A DNA stretch of 64,000 nucleotides from Arthrobacter hankyongi (GCF_022012395.1 NZ_JAKLTQ010000007.1:147549-211548), one strand, 5' to 3'. Positions 46,080 through 59,121 are shown, numbered from the stretch's first letter. The notes: a model not told the origin generated them from the letters alone. Program-made: numbers and translations.

Positions 46080-47576
46080 CTACCGCCCCGCATGTGCCTG
46101 CAGGAACGAGTACACCTCCGTCTCGTCCACCCCCGGAAAAGCCCCCGGCGGCAACGCGGCGAGCAGGTGCGTGTTCGCCCGGGCGGCAGGCCAAGCGTAG
46201 CCGGCCCACTCCCCCGCCAGCTCCGCCGGCGGGCGGCGGCAGCAGGATTCCTCCGGGCAGCGGGACTTGGAGCGCTCGGTGGTGTCCCGGCCGCGGAACC
46301 ATTTGACGTCCGCGTACGGCACGCCGATGCTCAGCGAGTACTCCCCGGAGGAGTGCCGCTCGGTGCGGGCGGTGCACCAGAAGGTGCCCACCGCGGTGTC
46401 GGTGTACTGGTTGAAGGCCCGGAACTTGTCCGGCACGTCGAACACGGCCCGGGAGGTCCAGTACCGGCAGACCGGCTGGCCCTCGATGGCGCCGGTGTGG
46501 TCAGCGGGGAAGTTCACGCCGTCGTTCTCATAGGCCTTGTGGATGATCCCGGAGACGTGGACCTTCTGGAAGTGGCAGCGGATGCCCAGGTGGTGGGTGG
46601 CCAGGTTGGTGAACCGGTGCGCGGCGGTTTCATATGAAACGGCGAAGGCGTCGCGCAGGTCCTCGATCGCCAGTTCCTTGGCGGCCTTGGCCTTCTGCAG
46701 GAAGTCCACCGTGGCGTGCTCGGGCATCAGCAGGGCGGCGGCGAAGTAGTTGGTGTTCACGCGCTGGCGCAGGAAGTCCGCGTAGTCGGTGGGCGCCTGG
46801 TGCCCGAGCACGTAGTGCCCGACGGCCTGCAGCAGCACCGCCCGGGGGTCGTGCTCGGCGCGGTGGCCCTGGGTGAGGTAAATTCTGCGGTTCTTCAGAT
46901 CCGTCACGGACCGGGTGGAATGCGGCAAATCCCCCACGTACTGCAGGCTGAAGCCGAGGTGCTCGGCAATGTCCGCTGCCACGTGATGGGACAACGGGCC
47001 GCCCTTGAAGTCCACCGCCTTGAGCAGCTTCTGCGCCTCGGCCTCGATGTCCTCGTAGTGGTTGTTCCGCGCGCGCATTTCGGCGCGCAGCTCGGTGTTG
47101 GCGCGGCGGGCCTCCTCGGGGGTGGCGGCCTGTTCGTCCAGCCTGCGTTCGAGCTCGTGCTGCAGCCCCACCAGGGACTCGAGCACATCCAGCGGCAGCC
47201 GCGAACTGACGCGGACCTTGGGCAGTCCGAGGGACTCGTACAGCGGCCCGCGCTGGGCGCGCTCGAGCTCGATCTCCAGGGCGGCGCGCCGGCTGGGCGG
47301 CTCGGCGCCGAGCAGCTCATCGATGCTCACGCCCAGGGCCTTGGCCAGCTTCTGGATCATGCCCAGCTTGGGTTCGCGCTTGCCGTTTTCGATCAGCGAG
47401 AGCTGGCTCGGCGCGGTGCCGACGGCGGCGCTCACGTCGTCGAGTGTCATCCCCTGCGCCTTGCGCAGGTGGCGCACGCGGCGCCCCAGGCTGATGACGT
47501 CGACGGCGTCGGCTCCGGCGTCGTCGGCGTCGGCTGCGGTCCCCTTCCGGGGGCGGGTCCAGCTGGTGGAAGTCAT
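46080..47576 (-). CDS. ramB: RamB-type XRE regulator of acetate/glyoxylate metabolism
   Basis: A 498-residue protein with an N-terminal Cro/CI HTH (residues about 28-85: LGRRVRHLRKAQGMTLDDVSAAVG, LSLIENGKREPKL), a central IrrE-like metallopeptidase-fold domain (LLQAVGHYVLGHQ; the HExxH is not conserved) and a C-terminal short-chain-fatty-acyl sensing domain with a cysteine cluster (SKSRCPEESCCRR). It matches RamB of Corynebacterium, a repressor of aceA/aceB and other acetate genes. It is divergent from aceA with a 158-base shared promoter region containing dyads at 47593-47608 and 47633-47642. The start ATG at 47576 was chosen over the longer frame, which would cross those dyads and overlap the aceA start. 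Confidence 0.9.
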   Translation of the reverse strand: MTSTSWTRPRKGTAADADDAGADAVDVISLGRRVRHLRKAQGMTLDDVSAAVGTAPSQLSLIENGKREPKLGMIQKLAKALGVSIDELLGAEPPSRRAALEIELERAQRGPLYESLGLPKVRVSSRLPLDVLESLVGLQHELERRLDEQAATPEEARRANTELRAEMRARNNHYEDIEAEAQKLLKAVDFKGGPLSHHVAADIAEHLGFSLQYVGDLPHSTRSVTDLKNRRIYLTQGHRAEHDPRAVLLQAVGHYVLGHQAPTDYADFLRQRVNTNYFAAALLMPEHATVDFLQKAKAAKELAIEDLRDAFAVSYETAAHRFTNLATHHLGIRCHFQKVHVSGIIHKAYENDGVNFPADHTGAIEGQPVCRYWTSRAVFDVPDKFRAFNQYTDTAVGTFWCTARTERHSSGEYSLSIGVPYADVKWFRGRDTTERSKSRCPEESCCRRPPAELAGEWAGYAWPAARANTHLLAALPPGAFPGVDETEVYSFLQAHAGR

Positions 47577-47592
47577 TTCTTGAGGATACGCG

Positions 47593-47642
47593 AAGAAATG
47601 CGTTTCTTTCCAGCCTTTACCCCTAGAGAACCCCTTGCAAGG
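47593..47642. promoter_or_regulatory. ramB-aceA divergent control region with two dyads
   Basis: AAGAAATGCGTTTCTT (47593-47608) lies 17 bases upstream of the ramB start and CCTTGCAAGG (47633-47642) near the middle. The latter shares the CTTGCAA core with the known RamB box, so either could bind RamB. Inference from sequence only. Confidence 0.4.
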
Positions 47643-47734
47643 TACGGAATAGTCGTTTTCACGAAGAAGAACCGGACACCCACCGGGAAGGCCAGCGGAG
47701 GCCGGACCGGTCCGGAGAGCCAAGGAGAACAGCA

Positions 47735-49060
<1,326 letters not shown>

Positions 49061-49084
49061 ATCTTCCCCCACCATCCGATCGAC

Positions 49085-49132
49085 TTGCCACTTATCGCCC
49101 TTTTCAGCCTTGGGAAGGGCGATAAGTGGCAA
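49085..49132 (+). terminator. 18-bp stem hairpin between aceA and aceB
   Basis: Arms 49085-49102 and 49115-49132 are perfectly complementary with a 12-base loop. It separates aceA from aceB by forming a strong structure, so it may end part of the aceA transcripts or protect the mRNA. Confidence 0.7.
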
Positions 49133-49160
49133 CTCGATTCGCCTTTAGGAGTGAGTTCCG

Positions 49161-50801
<1,641 letters not shown>

Positions 50802-50902
50802 CCATCCACAACTTTCCGCAGGGCCGCCGGTCCACGCTTATTCGCCACGAGCAGCCCGAAGGCCGGGCGGCCCGGCAGGCCCTGCGGAAGCACCACCCAG
50901 AA

Positions 50903-50950
50903 CAAGATGCCGGGTGCGGCTCCATGCTTGGAGCCGCACCCGGCATCTTG
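50903..50950 (+). terminator. 22-bp stem terminator after aceB
   Basis: Perfect 22-bp stem (50903-50924 with 50929-50950) and TGCT loop, about 100 bases after the aceB stop. One of the longest perfect hairpins in the window. Confidence 0.75.
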
Positions 50951-51020
50951 GCGGCAGCCCACGTTCCCGAGCCGTCGCTGTGACCCTGTTTTCCCGGAGC
51001 CAATGCAGGCATGGCTGCAC

Positions 51021-51039
51021 GCGTAATTTCGTATTACGC
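51021..51039. promoter_or_regulatory. Operator-like inverted repeat upstream of antitoxin
   Basis: GCGTAAT and ATTACGC arms flank a 5-base spacer, 8 bases upstream of the antitoxin ATG. Such dyads are bound by the antitoxin itself in CopG-type toxin-antitoxin loci. Confidence 0.55.
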
Positions 51040-51046
51040 TATTGCC

Positions 51047-51310
51047 ATGAGCGCAGGCGAGACGATCAACGGCGTGCCGGTCTCCGAGGAGCAAATCGCG
51101 GCATGGGCAGCCGAGGCCGAAGCCGGGTACGACGTCGACGCATTGAAGAAGCGCGGCCGCGGCCGGCCGGGGCGGGGCGCGGAGCCCTCGCAGGTCGTGG
51201 CGCTTCGTCTCACCGCGGAAGAGCTCGCCGCTATCGACGTTCGGGCCGCACGTGAAGGGAAGACGCGCTCCGAGGTCATCCGCGAAGCGCTGATGAAGTT
51301 CACTGCGTGA
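51047..51310 (+). CDS. CopG-type ribbon-helix-helix antitoxin
   Basis: An 87-residue protein with an N-terminal acidic segment (EEQIAAWAAEAEAGYDV) and a C-terminal ribbon-helix-helix: VVALRLTAEELAAIDVRAAREGKTRSEVIREAL. It would bind the dyad at 51021-51039 and repress its own operon while neutralising the toxin encoded next. The ATG at 51047 was chosen over 51011 because the upstream start would include the operator. Its stop overlaps the toxin GTG start (GTGA). Confidence 0.8.
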   Translation: MSAGETINGVPVSEEQIAAWAAEAEAGYDVDALKKRGRGRPGRGAEPSQVVALRLTAEELAAIDVRAAREGKTRSEVIREALMKFTA

Positions 51311-51545
51311 AGGTCCACGACTCCGCACTCAAACATGGCATCCTTCCTGAGGACGCCATTCAAGCTGCGACGTGGGCGCTGTGGATCGAGGAGCTCGACG
51401 AAGAGAGTCCGGCGCGCCAGCTTCGTCTAGGATTCGACACGCAGGGTCGCCTGCTGGAACCGTCGTGCTCGTGTTCGACAGCGGGAACGAACTCGTCATT
51501 CATGCCATGAAGGCACGGCCCAAGATGGTCGACCTTCTCCCGTAG
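51307..51545 (+). pseudogene. Toxin of the CopG-linked TA pair, frameshifted
   Basis: The first frame from GTG 51307 encodes VKVHDSALKHGILPEDAIQA and LRLGFDTQGRLLE; near 51462 the frame breaks and a different frame continues the natural protein as VVLVFDSGNELVIHAMKARP and ends with KMVDLLP before a TAG at 51543. Together they give a complete ~80-residue toxin of a common actinobacterial TA family. One missing base explains it, so the toxin is probably dead unless there is a sequence error. Confidence 0.75.
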
Positions 51546-51735
51546 GGGCGGTCAACCGCGGCTCGATGGCCGATCCCGACTCCGTGGACTGAGGCATGCC
51601 AAGCAGACACGGATCTACCTCACCGACATCTGTCTGCCGGGCCCGGGGTTTGGCCTCCCGCCTGCTCGAGCCGCACAAACTCGTCGCCCCGGCGCGTCCC
51701 GGACGTCCCGCAGCTCCCCTCTCTGGAATGCCGCT

Positions 51736-51787
51736 GCGAAATGGGATTTCCCTCACGGTACGAACCATGAGGGAAATCCCATTTCGC
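51736..51787. terminator. 20-bp stem hairpin after MarR gene
   Basis: Arms 51736-51755 and 51768-51787 pair perfectly over 20 bp with a 12-base loop, 13 bases from the marR stop codon. It ends the long minus-strand operon. Confidence 0.75.
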
Positions 51788-51799
51788 GGGCCGGGAGGC

Positions 51800-52279
51800 T
51801 CAGTCCTCGTCAAGTCCCGAAGGCGGGTTGACCACCCGGTTGAGCAAGGTCCGCAGATTCTGTACCTGGTCCGGGTCAAGGACCGCGAGGTACTCCTCTT
51901 CGACCTGGCGGACGATCAGTTCCGCCTTTTCGACGACGTCGAGGCCTTTCTCGGTGGCGCGGATGATGTTCGACCGCCGGTCCGCCGGGTCGGTAGTGCG
52001 CTCCACCAGCCCGCTGGACTCCAGGGCGTCGATGACATACATGACCTGGCGGGCGTCGAGCACCAGGAAATCCGCCAGCTCGCGCTGGGACGGGCCGTCT
52101 CCGTACTTGACCACGGAGAGGACGGAGTACATCCGCAAATCGAGGTCGTAGCGGTTCAGGCGCTGGTTTGCCATCGCCGTCGCCATGCTGCGCGCCTTCG
52201 CGATGAGGAAGGTGATGTCGTCGGCGAGCAGCGACGGGTCCAGTTTGTTGCGCCGCTTGCCCGCCCGTGCGACCGCCAT
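51800..52279 (-). CDS. MarR-family transcriptional regulator
   Basis: A 159-residue MarR protein with the winged HTH core (LRMYSVLSVVKYGDGPSQRELADFLVLDARQVMYVIDALESSGLVERTTDPADRRSNIIRAT split across helices) and the DxR wing motif DPADRRS. It is the last gene of the minus-strand operon 60474-51800, 43 bases after the MmgE/PrpD gene. It may sense a pathway compound and tune the operon. Start ATG at 52279 follows AAGGGAG; the frame extends to 52294. Confidence 0.85.
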   Translation of the reverse strand: MAVARAGKRRNKLDPSLLADDITFLIAKARSMATAMANQRLNRYDLDLRMYSVLSVVKYGDGPSQRELADFLVLDARQVMYVIDALESSGLVERTTDPADRRSNIIRATEKGLDVVEKAELIVRQVEEEYLAVLDPDQVQNLRTLLNRVVNPPSGLDED

Positions 52280-52322
52280 GCCTGCTCCCTTCACCGTTCT
52301 GAATGCTCAAATAGGAAATTAT

Positions 52323-53753
52323 TCACTTCTGTTCCAATGGTATCGGCACCGGAATGCCGAGTTCCAGCAGTGCTGCGACGGGACGCGGCTGCCGTCCCAG
52401 CTCGCTGGCGTGGTCGAACAGCCTGCCGGCACCCGTCTCGCCGAGGACCCCGGCGGCCAGTCCCATGAACTTCTCCCGCAGCCGGGGCGCGGGAAGCATG
52501 TTCTCCGGTTCCCCGAGGGGAACCCGGACATAGTGGCTGAGCACCCGCCCGTCGCGCAGGGTGATCCGGACCCGTCCGGGGAAGACCTGCGGATACTCCG
52601 CGTCGGCCTCGGCGTCGACGACGGCGTCAATCCGGCCCATGAGCTCGCGGAGGCCGGCATCCGCCAGGGCATCCGGGTAGTCAGCGAACGCGACCCGCCC
52701 CCGGGTCAGCGCCAGCGCGAGGCACAGGTGTACCGAGAACTGGCAGTCGACGACGTTGTGCGGGTCGCGCTTGCGTTCCTGCGGCTCCCCGGTGATGGCC
52801 ACGCACCGCTCGGGCATGCCGACCAGCACGTGCTCGATATCCCCTGCCGTGAATCCGCCCCGGCCAAGCAGTTCGAACACCGCATCGAGCGGGGCATGGA
52901 TCGCCCGGCAGCACGGGTAGGGCTTGAGCCCCACGGCCATCGTCTCCCACACCCCGCCGAGCCCCTGCAGTGCGTCGTCGGGCCGGGGGCTGGGCGAGTA
53001 GAGGTTGTAGAACCCGTCCCGGCCCTCCAGTGCTGCCGCCGCACCGGTGAATCCCTTCGCCGCCAGTTCGGCCGCCAGGTAGCCGGAAGCGGCTGCCGCG
53101 CCGACATGGAAGCGCTTGGTCCAGGCCCCGTTGACCAGGAACTGTCCGGAACCGGCTGCCAGGCTCAGGCAGGTCCCCCAGGCATGCTCCAGCTGCGCCG
53201 GGGTCAGCCCGAGGATGGATCCGGCGGCCGCCGCGGCACCGAAGACGCCGGTGGTCGCGGTCAGATGGAAGCCCCGCCGGGCGTGGGCATCCGGATCCAG
53301 GCCGTAGGAGACCCGGGTCATCGTCTCGTAGCCGGCGATCACACCGGTGATCAGCTGCCGCTCATCGGCGTCCACGCTCTGGGCGGCCGCCAGGGCAGCG
53401 GCGATCACCGGGGCACCGGGGTGCAGCTGCGCCGGGGCGTGCGTGTCGTCGAAGTCGAGGCTGTGTGCCGCGGCTCCGGACAGCAGCGCGGCCGCGTACG
53501 GCGAGCAGCCACCGGCACGTCCCGGGACCCGGGCGGTGCCGCCCAGCAGTCCCGCGGCGCCCAGCCCGGCGGCCAGGGTGAGGGTGGAATCCAGCAGCTG
53601 CGCGCCGACGATGCTGGCCAGTGTGTCCGTCACGAGCAGCACGGCCCGGTCGCGCACCGGCTCCGGGATCTGCTCCCAGCTGAGCCCGGCGGCGAATTCC
53701 GCCAGGGCGGCGGTAACGGCAGTGGCCGTAGTGGCTGGCGGGGATGTGGTCAT
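52323..53753 (-). CDS. MmgE/PrpD family protein
   Basis: A 476-residue MmgE/PrpD protein: helical N-terminal domain with AAHSLDFDDTHAPAQLHPGAPVIAA, HLTATTGVFGAAAAAGSILGLTPAQLEHAWG, and the second domain with VGLKPYPCCRAIHAPLDAVFEL and DPHNVVDCQFSVHLCLALAL. The family includes 2-methylcitrate dehydratase and iminodisuccinate epimerase, so the substrate is probably a polycarboxylate-like compound. It sits between the transporter ATPase and marR in the same operon. Start ATG with AAAGGA site. Confidence 0.85.
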   Translation of the reverse strand: MTTSPPATTATAVTAALAEFAAGLSWEQIPEPVRDRAVLLVTDTLASIVGAQLLDSTLTLAAGLGAAGLLGGTARVPGRAGGCSPYAAALLSGAAAHSLDFDDTHAPAQLHPGAPVIAAALAAAQSVDADERQLITGVIAGYETMTRVSYGLDPDAHARRGFHLTATTGVFGAAAAAGSILGLTPAQLEHAWGTCLSLAAGSGQFLVNGAWTKRFHVGAAAASGYLAAELAAKGFTGAAAALEGRDGFYNLYSPSPRPDDALQGLGGVWETMAVGLKPYPCCRAIHAPLDAVFELLGRGGFTAGDIEHVLVGMPERCVAITGEPQERKRDPHNVVDCQFSVHLCLALALTRGRVAFADYPDALADAGLRELMGRIDAVVDAEADAEYPQVFPGRVRITLRDGRVLSHYVRVPLGEPENMLPAPRLREKFMGLAAGVLGETGAGRLFDHASELGRQPRPVAALLELGIPVPIPLEQK

Positions 53754-53788
53754 AGCAAGTCCTTTCACGGAGTGCGGGTGCCGGGTGG

Positions 53789-54600
<812 letters not shown>

Positions 54601-54604
<4 letters not shown>

Positions 54605-55407
54605 GAGGAGGCTCCTTGGGTGTGGGCAACCATGGCATGGTGCCAGTTCAGAATCCGCTTCTCGAAGGCGCGGAACAGTGCGTTGAGCAGGTAGCCGAAG
54701 ACGCCCAGCACCAGCATGCCGGTCCACATGGCCACCACCTGGAAGTTCTCCTGGGCATGCCGGATGAAGTAGCCCAGGCCGCCGGGGGTGCCGAACATTT
54801 CGACGACGACCATCACGGCCACCCCGATAGCCAGGGCCGTGCGTGCCCCGGCGAACACCTGGGGTGCCGCGGCCGGCAGGTAAATGTGCCAGAAGCGGTC
54901 CAGCGGCCGCAGCTTGAACGACTCCATCACCTGGCCCAGGGTCGGGTTCACCGACCGCACGCCGTCGATGGTGTTGAGCATGATCGGCCACATGGAGATG
55001 AAGGCGATCAGCACGATCTTCATGGCTTCGCCGGTACCGAAGAACATCAGCGCGATCGGCAGCAGCGCCGCTCCGGGGATCGCCCGGAACGAGTCGGTCA
55101 GGGGCCGCAAGGCTTCCTCGGTGCGGGGCATGAGGCCCAGCAGGGTGCCCAGCAGGACGCCGGCCACGACGGCGGCGCAGAAGCCGGCGAGCAGCCGGAG
55201 CAGGCTCGGCAGCAGGTTCTCCGCCATGCCGCCGCCGTCGAACCAGATCACCCAGGTCTGTTCGGCGATGGTCCGCAGCGGCGGAAAGTAGTGCGACGAG
55301 AACTGCTGGCTGAGGAGCAGGGAACCTGCCACCAGCAGGACCGGCAGCCACAGGTGCCAGGCCAGGCCGGCCCCGGTCCGCGCCCAGGGGTTTCGGGTTG
55401 GTTTCAT
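54601..55407 (-). CDS. ABC transporter permease (SsuC/TauC-like) 1
   Basis: A 268-residue permease with about six membrane helices and the EAA-type loop (LGQVMESFKLRPLDRFWHIYLPAAAPQVFAG). It overlaps both neighbours by 4 bases, indicating coupled translation. It forms the membrane channel together with permease 2. Confidence 0.92.
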
Positions 55408-56270
55408 CGCTGCTTTCCTCTCAACGACGGGTGCCACCACAGCAGCTTCCGCTGCAGCACCGCCAGGACGGCATTGATCAACAGCCCCAGGAAGCACGCG
55501 GTCAGCACCCAGGCGTACAGCGTGGCGGAGCGGTTGTAGATCTGCGCGTTCATGATTTCGCTGCCGATCCCCCGGCTGCCGCCGATCAGTTCGGCGCTGA
55601 CCGTCACCAGCAGGGCCGCGGTGGTGGCCAGACGCAGGCCCGGCCAGATGAAGGCGAGGACATCCGGTGCCAGCACGTACCTGATCCTGTCCGCCAGCGT
55701 CAGCCGGAAGGACCGGGCCACGCGGCCGAGCATCGGATCCGCCTGCTGGCCGGCATAGATGGCCTGGATAACCAGCGGCCAGACCGCCGGAATGACGGCG
55801 ACGACGATCACCATGGCCTGCGTCCGCCCCATCAGCAGCAGCGCCAGCGGGATGAAGGCGACCGAGGGGATGGTCCGCAGGAAGTCGATGCTCCACTTGG
55901 TGCTGTCGAAGACCTTGCGGCTGCGCCCGATGGCCAGCCCGGCCGGTACGCCCATCACGATCGAGGCGGTCAGTGCCACCGCCCAGGAGCCGGTGGTCGA
56001 CCCCAAGGCAGCCCAGTATTTGCCCGTCAGCAGCAGTTCGCCCAGCCGGCCAAGGGACTCCAGGGCGCCGGGCATGTCGGCCTTGGCCGCCGTCGGAGTC
56101 CGCGCGAACAGCTCCCAGAGTGCCAGGAAGCCGACGACGGTTGCCGCCTGCAGCAGGCGCATCTTCAACCGGCCTGCCGGCCCATTGGCGGGAGGGCGGT
56201 GCCGCGCGGCTCGCTGCCGGTGCGCCGCGGCAGCCGGAGCCTGGGCGCCGGCCTCAAGTTGCGATGTCAC
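55404..56270 (-). CDS. ABC transporter permease (SsuC/TauC-like) 2
   Basis: A 288-residue permease with a polar N-tail of about 37 residues and six helices; the cytoplasmic loop reads ADPMLGRVARSFRLTLADRIRYVLAPDVLAFIWPG. It is a different protein from permease 1, so the channel is a heterodimer. The GTG at 56270 is chosen because AAGGAG lies 5 bases upstream; the GTG at 56276 overlaps that site. Confidence 0.9.
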   Translation of the reverse strand: MTSQLEAGAQAPAAAAHRQRAARHRPPANGPAGRLKMRLLQAATVVGFLALWELFARTPTAAKADMPGALESLGRLGELLLTGKYWAALGSTTGSWAVALTASIVMGVPAGLAIGRSRKVFDSTKWSIDFLRTIPSVAFIPLALLLMGRTQAMVIVVAVIPAVWPLVIQAIYAGQQADPMLGRVARSFRLTLADRIRYVLAPDVLAFIWPGLRLATTAALLVTVSAELIGGSRGIGSEIMNAQIYNRSATLYAWVLTACFLGLLINAVLAVLQRKLLWWHPSLRGKQR

Positions 56271-56312
56271 GGTCACTCCTTACGAAACGAACCCGAGTCC
56301 GGTTCCCCGGCA

Positions 56313-57320
56313 CTACTGGGCCCAGACCACTTCGTCGAGGGACGGCAGCTTGTCCTTGGCCAGGACGCCGAACTCCACCAGCCGGTCGGCCACGGGCCGG
56401 ACCGAGGCCGGGGTGAAGGCTTCCTCGGCATAGTGGGGCAGCCGCACGGCCTTGACCACCTCGGCGTCCAGATCCATGTAGCCGGCGATGGTTTCCTCGG
56501 CCTTGGCGCGGTCGGCGTTGATAGCCTTGTTCGCCTCCAACACTGCGGCCTCGAACTTCTTCGCGGTGTCGGTGTTCTCCCGCAGCCACTTCAGGGAGCT
56601 GGCGTAGCCGAAGTTGGGGGCGCCCTTCATGGCGTCGTCGGCATTGTCCAGGACCTTGACGCCGCCCTGCTGGAGGGCGATGGTGCCGTTGGGCTCGGCA
56701 ACCGTGATGGCATCCACCTGGCCCTGCCGCAGCGCGGACACCAGCTGCGGGCCGGGAACCTGGATCCATTCCACCTTGTCCATATCCACGCCCTCGGACT
56801 TCAGTTTCTGCACGAAGTCCAGGTAGGCGGTTCCGCCGATCGTGTTGGTCCCGATCTTCTTGCCCTCCAGCTGCTTGGGCGAGGACAGGCCCGAGTCCTT
56901 CAGCACCAGGAGATTGCCGAAGCCGATGCCGTCGGCCGGCGGCTTGGCGGCCGTGACGCTCATGGGTGCTGCGATGGCCAGGTCGGTGCCCTGGGAACGG
57001 GCGAGGATGGTGTTATGCACGTCGGCCTGCGAATACTGGATCTCGCCGTTGGCCAGCAGGGCGGCGCCGTCGCTGGTGGACTTGATGTCCACCACCTCAA
57101 CATCCAGCCCGGCCTTCTTGAAGAGCCCGGATTCGATGCCGTAGCGGACCGGGACCGAGAAGACCGAGGTCGGGACGCCGACCGTGATGTGGGTGGTGCC
57201 GCCCTCGGACGCCGTGGAGCTGCCGGCGCAGCCGGACAGGGCCAGCGCGGCCGAGGCAGCCAGCGCCACCAGTCCGAAACGTGCCGGCCGGGTGAACTTT
57301 CGCTTCATCGGGATGTTCAT
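56313..57320 (-). CDS. ABC transporter substrate-binding lipoprotein
   Basis: A 335-residue NMT1/SsuA-like binding protein. It starts with a basic region and hydrophobic stretch ending in the lipobox LALSGC, so it is a lipoprotein facing outward. The mature part begins with THITVGVPTSVFSVPVRYGIESGLFKKAGLDVEVV, the typical start of these proteins. It captures the substrate for the two permeases downstream. The ligand is unknown; the family binds sulfonates, nitrate, taurine, aromatic acids or pyrimidine-like molecules. Confidence 0.9.
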   Translation of the reverse strand: MNIPMKRKFTRPARFGLVALAASAALALSGCAGSSTASEGGTTHITVGVPTSVFSVPVRYGIESGLFKKAGLDVEVVDIKSTSDGAALLANGEIQYSQADVHNTILARSQGTDLAIAAPMSVTAAKPPADGIGFGNLLVLKDSGLSSPKQLEGKKIGTNTIGGTAYLDFVQKLKSEGVDMDKVEWIQVPGPQLVSALRQGQVDAITVAEPNGTIALQQGGVKVLDNADDAMKGAPNFGYASSLKWLRENTDTAKKFEAAVLEANKAINADRAKAEETIAGYMDLDAEVVKAVRLPHYAEEAFTPASVRPVADRLVEFGVLAKDKLPSLDEVVWAQ

Positions 57321-57351
57321 CGCTGCAAACCTTTCATTGAAGGGAACGGGG

Positions 57352-57708
57352 CTAACGAAGGGTTCCGGCCGCTGCGGGCTGCCGCGGCTCGGTGTTCGGG
57401 GAGGGGATTTCCAGGTCCACCAGCGGAGCGAACTGCTGCCCGCCGAAGGCATCGGTGTCCTCGGGGTGCCCGTTGGGATACCGGCGCGGGAAGCTGAACT
57501 TGATCGCGTTCGCCGGCGCGTAGTTGAAGATGTCGATTACGTCCGGGTCGACGCCGAGCAGCGGCCCCACGGTGGCGGGTGTGACCGCGCCGCTGGCCAC
57601 GACCTGTTCGAAGGTCTGCGCGTCCGCGAACATGATGTCCACCGTCAGGGTCCACGGACCGGCATTCTTGCTTCTGATCAGCTGGGCGAGGTCGCCAAGT
57701 GCTGCCAC
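57352..57708 (-). CDS. DUF4387 protein (AtuA partner)
   Basis: A 118-residue protein of the DUF4387 family: LGDLAQLIRSKNAGPWTLTVDIMFADAQTFEQVVASG, then IFNYAPANAIKFSFPRRY. In many bacteria it follows an AtuA/DUF1446 gene, or is fused to it, and the two probably form one complex. Here it starts 2 bases after the AtuA stop. Its biochemical role is not established. Confidence 0.85.
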   Translation of the reverse strand: MAALGDLAQLIRSKNAGPWTLTVDIMFADAQTFEQVVASGAVTPATVGPLLGVDPDVIDIFNYAPANAIKFSFPRRYPNGHPEDTDAFGGQQFAPLVDLEIPSPNTEPRQPAAAGTLR

Positions 57709-57710
57709 GG

Positions 57711-59093
57711 TTAGGCCTCCTGGTATTCGGCCGAGTAGTTGATGCGGAACAGTTCCAGCGGGTCCTCCAGCTCCACCACATGGTTGAGCACAAAGCTGTA
57801 GGCCGGGCCGAGGTCCGTCACGTGCGGGGTCACCGGGAAGGCGAGGTTGGACACCAGCCCGTGCCAGCGCGGTACCGGGAAATGGTGCATGGTGTGCCCG
57901 GTCTGGTAGGCGATCGCATGGGCGAGTTCCTGGCTCGGGGCCGTGACCAGCAGCAGCACCGCCACTTCATGGTCGTTGCCGATTCCTGCGGGCCGTGCCG
58001 GCATGACGGCATTGCGGCCGTACACCCGGTAGGCGATCGAACAGCTGTCAACGGTCTCCTGGCCGTAGGTGCGCACCGCAGCGTGCAGGGCGCCGGCCTT
58101 GGCCTGCTCGAACCAGGCATCGAAATCGCGCAGGATGGCCGGGTCGGTGATGCCGCCGAAGACCTGGGATCGGTAGCCCACCAGCGCCGCGCCTTCGAGC
58201 TTGACGGTGTAGGCCTGCTCCTCGAAGCGGCTGCCCCGTACCCGGACCCGGCGCCCGTCGACGGCCTCGTACGTGACGTCCTCCAGGTGCATGGCCCCGC
58301 CCGGTTCGAGCATCACCAGCGGGTTGGCCGTTTCATACAGCGCGTGGGAGGCAACGCTGACCGGGGTGCAGGACTGGTCCGGGCTGACCGGTTCGAGTTC
58401 GAAGTACTCCTCGGTCAGGGTGCAGACCATGCCCTCGGGCTTGGTCATCTGCGCCACGGCAGCCCCGCCGCATTCCATGATCTTCGCCGCGTGCCAGGCC
58501 AGCCCGGCCGGCAGCCCGCGCATCAGCGGGATGGCGGCAAACAGGGCGGCGTCGCTGGAGCGGCCCGCCAGCACCACGTCGGCGCCGCCCTCCAGCGCAG
58601 CGATAATCGGCTCGGCGCCCATCATCGCCACGATGCGCCGGGTCTCGCGCAAGGTGGACTCGCTGATCTGCGGGGCGTGCTTGAGGGCGCGGATCCGGCC
58701 GGCCCGGTACTTCTCCACGAGCACGTCCCGGTCCACTTCGGCCGGGATGAGTGCCGTCCTGAAATCCAGGCTGTCCTCGGCGGCGATCTCCTGCACGATC
58801 TGGTGCACCCAGCCCAGGTTGTAGTTGCCGCCGGAGCCCCCGCAGGAGCCGACCAGCAGCGGGATCCGGTGCCGGCGGGCCGTGCGGACCAGGATCTGCA
58901 AGTCCCGCTTGATTGCCTCGCGCGAATTGAAGGGCAGGTCGGCGCCGAGGTTGTTGGCCCCGCCGTCGGTGGACCCGGAGTCCACGGCGATGAAGTCGAC
59001 CCGGTGCCGGGCCACGGCGTCGTTGAAGTACGACTCGGTAAATCCGCCTCCGAGCATGCCCACAGGCGAGATATAGCTGATGGTGTTGCTCAT
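57711..59093 (-). CDS. AtuA/DUF1446 family protein
   Basis: A 460-residue protein of the acyclic-terpene-utilisation AtuA family (DUF1446): DFIAVDSGSTDGGANNLG near the N terminus, PLLVGSCGGSGGNYNLGWVHQIV, VVLAGRSSDAALFAAIPLMRG, and the C-terminal domain including AYSFVLNHVVEL. AtuA is needed for citronellol/geraniol use in Pseudomonas, but the family is broader and its reaction is unresolved. It pairs with DUF4387 and follows the monooxygenase by 28 bases. AAAGG ribosome site. Confidence 0.85.
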   Translation of the reverse strand: MSNTISYISPVGMLGGGFTESYFNDAVARHRVDFIAVDSGSTDGGANNLGADLPFNSREAIKRDLQILVRTARRHRIPLLVGSCGGSGGNYNLGWVHQIVQEIAAEDSLDFRTALIPAEVDRDVLVEKYRAGRIRALKHAPQISESTLRETRRIVAMMGAEPIIAALEGGADVVLAGRSSDAALFAAIPLMRGLPAGLAWHAAKIMECGGAAVAQMTKPEGMVCTLTEEYFELEPVSPDQSCTPVSVASHALYETANPLVMLEPGGAMHLEDVTYEAVDGRRVRVRGSRFEEQAYTVKLEGAALVGYRSQVFGGITDPAILRDFDAWFEQAKAGALHAAVRTYGQETVDSCSIAYRVYGRNAVMPARPAGIGNDHEVAVLLLVTAPSQELAHAIAYQTGHTMHHFPVPRWHGLVSNLAFPVTPHVTDLGPAYSFVLNHVVELEDPLELFRINYSAEYQEA

Positions 59094-59121
59094 GTAATGC
59101 CTTTCGTGCCGTAGGGCGGAA

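Noticed and set aside
54616..57497. Long plus-strand frames opposite the ABC transporter genes
   Set aside because: Shadows of the permease and binding-protein genes; minus-strand proteins have signal peptide, membrane helices and family motifs.
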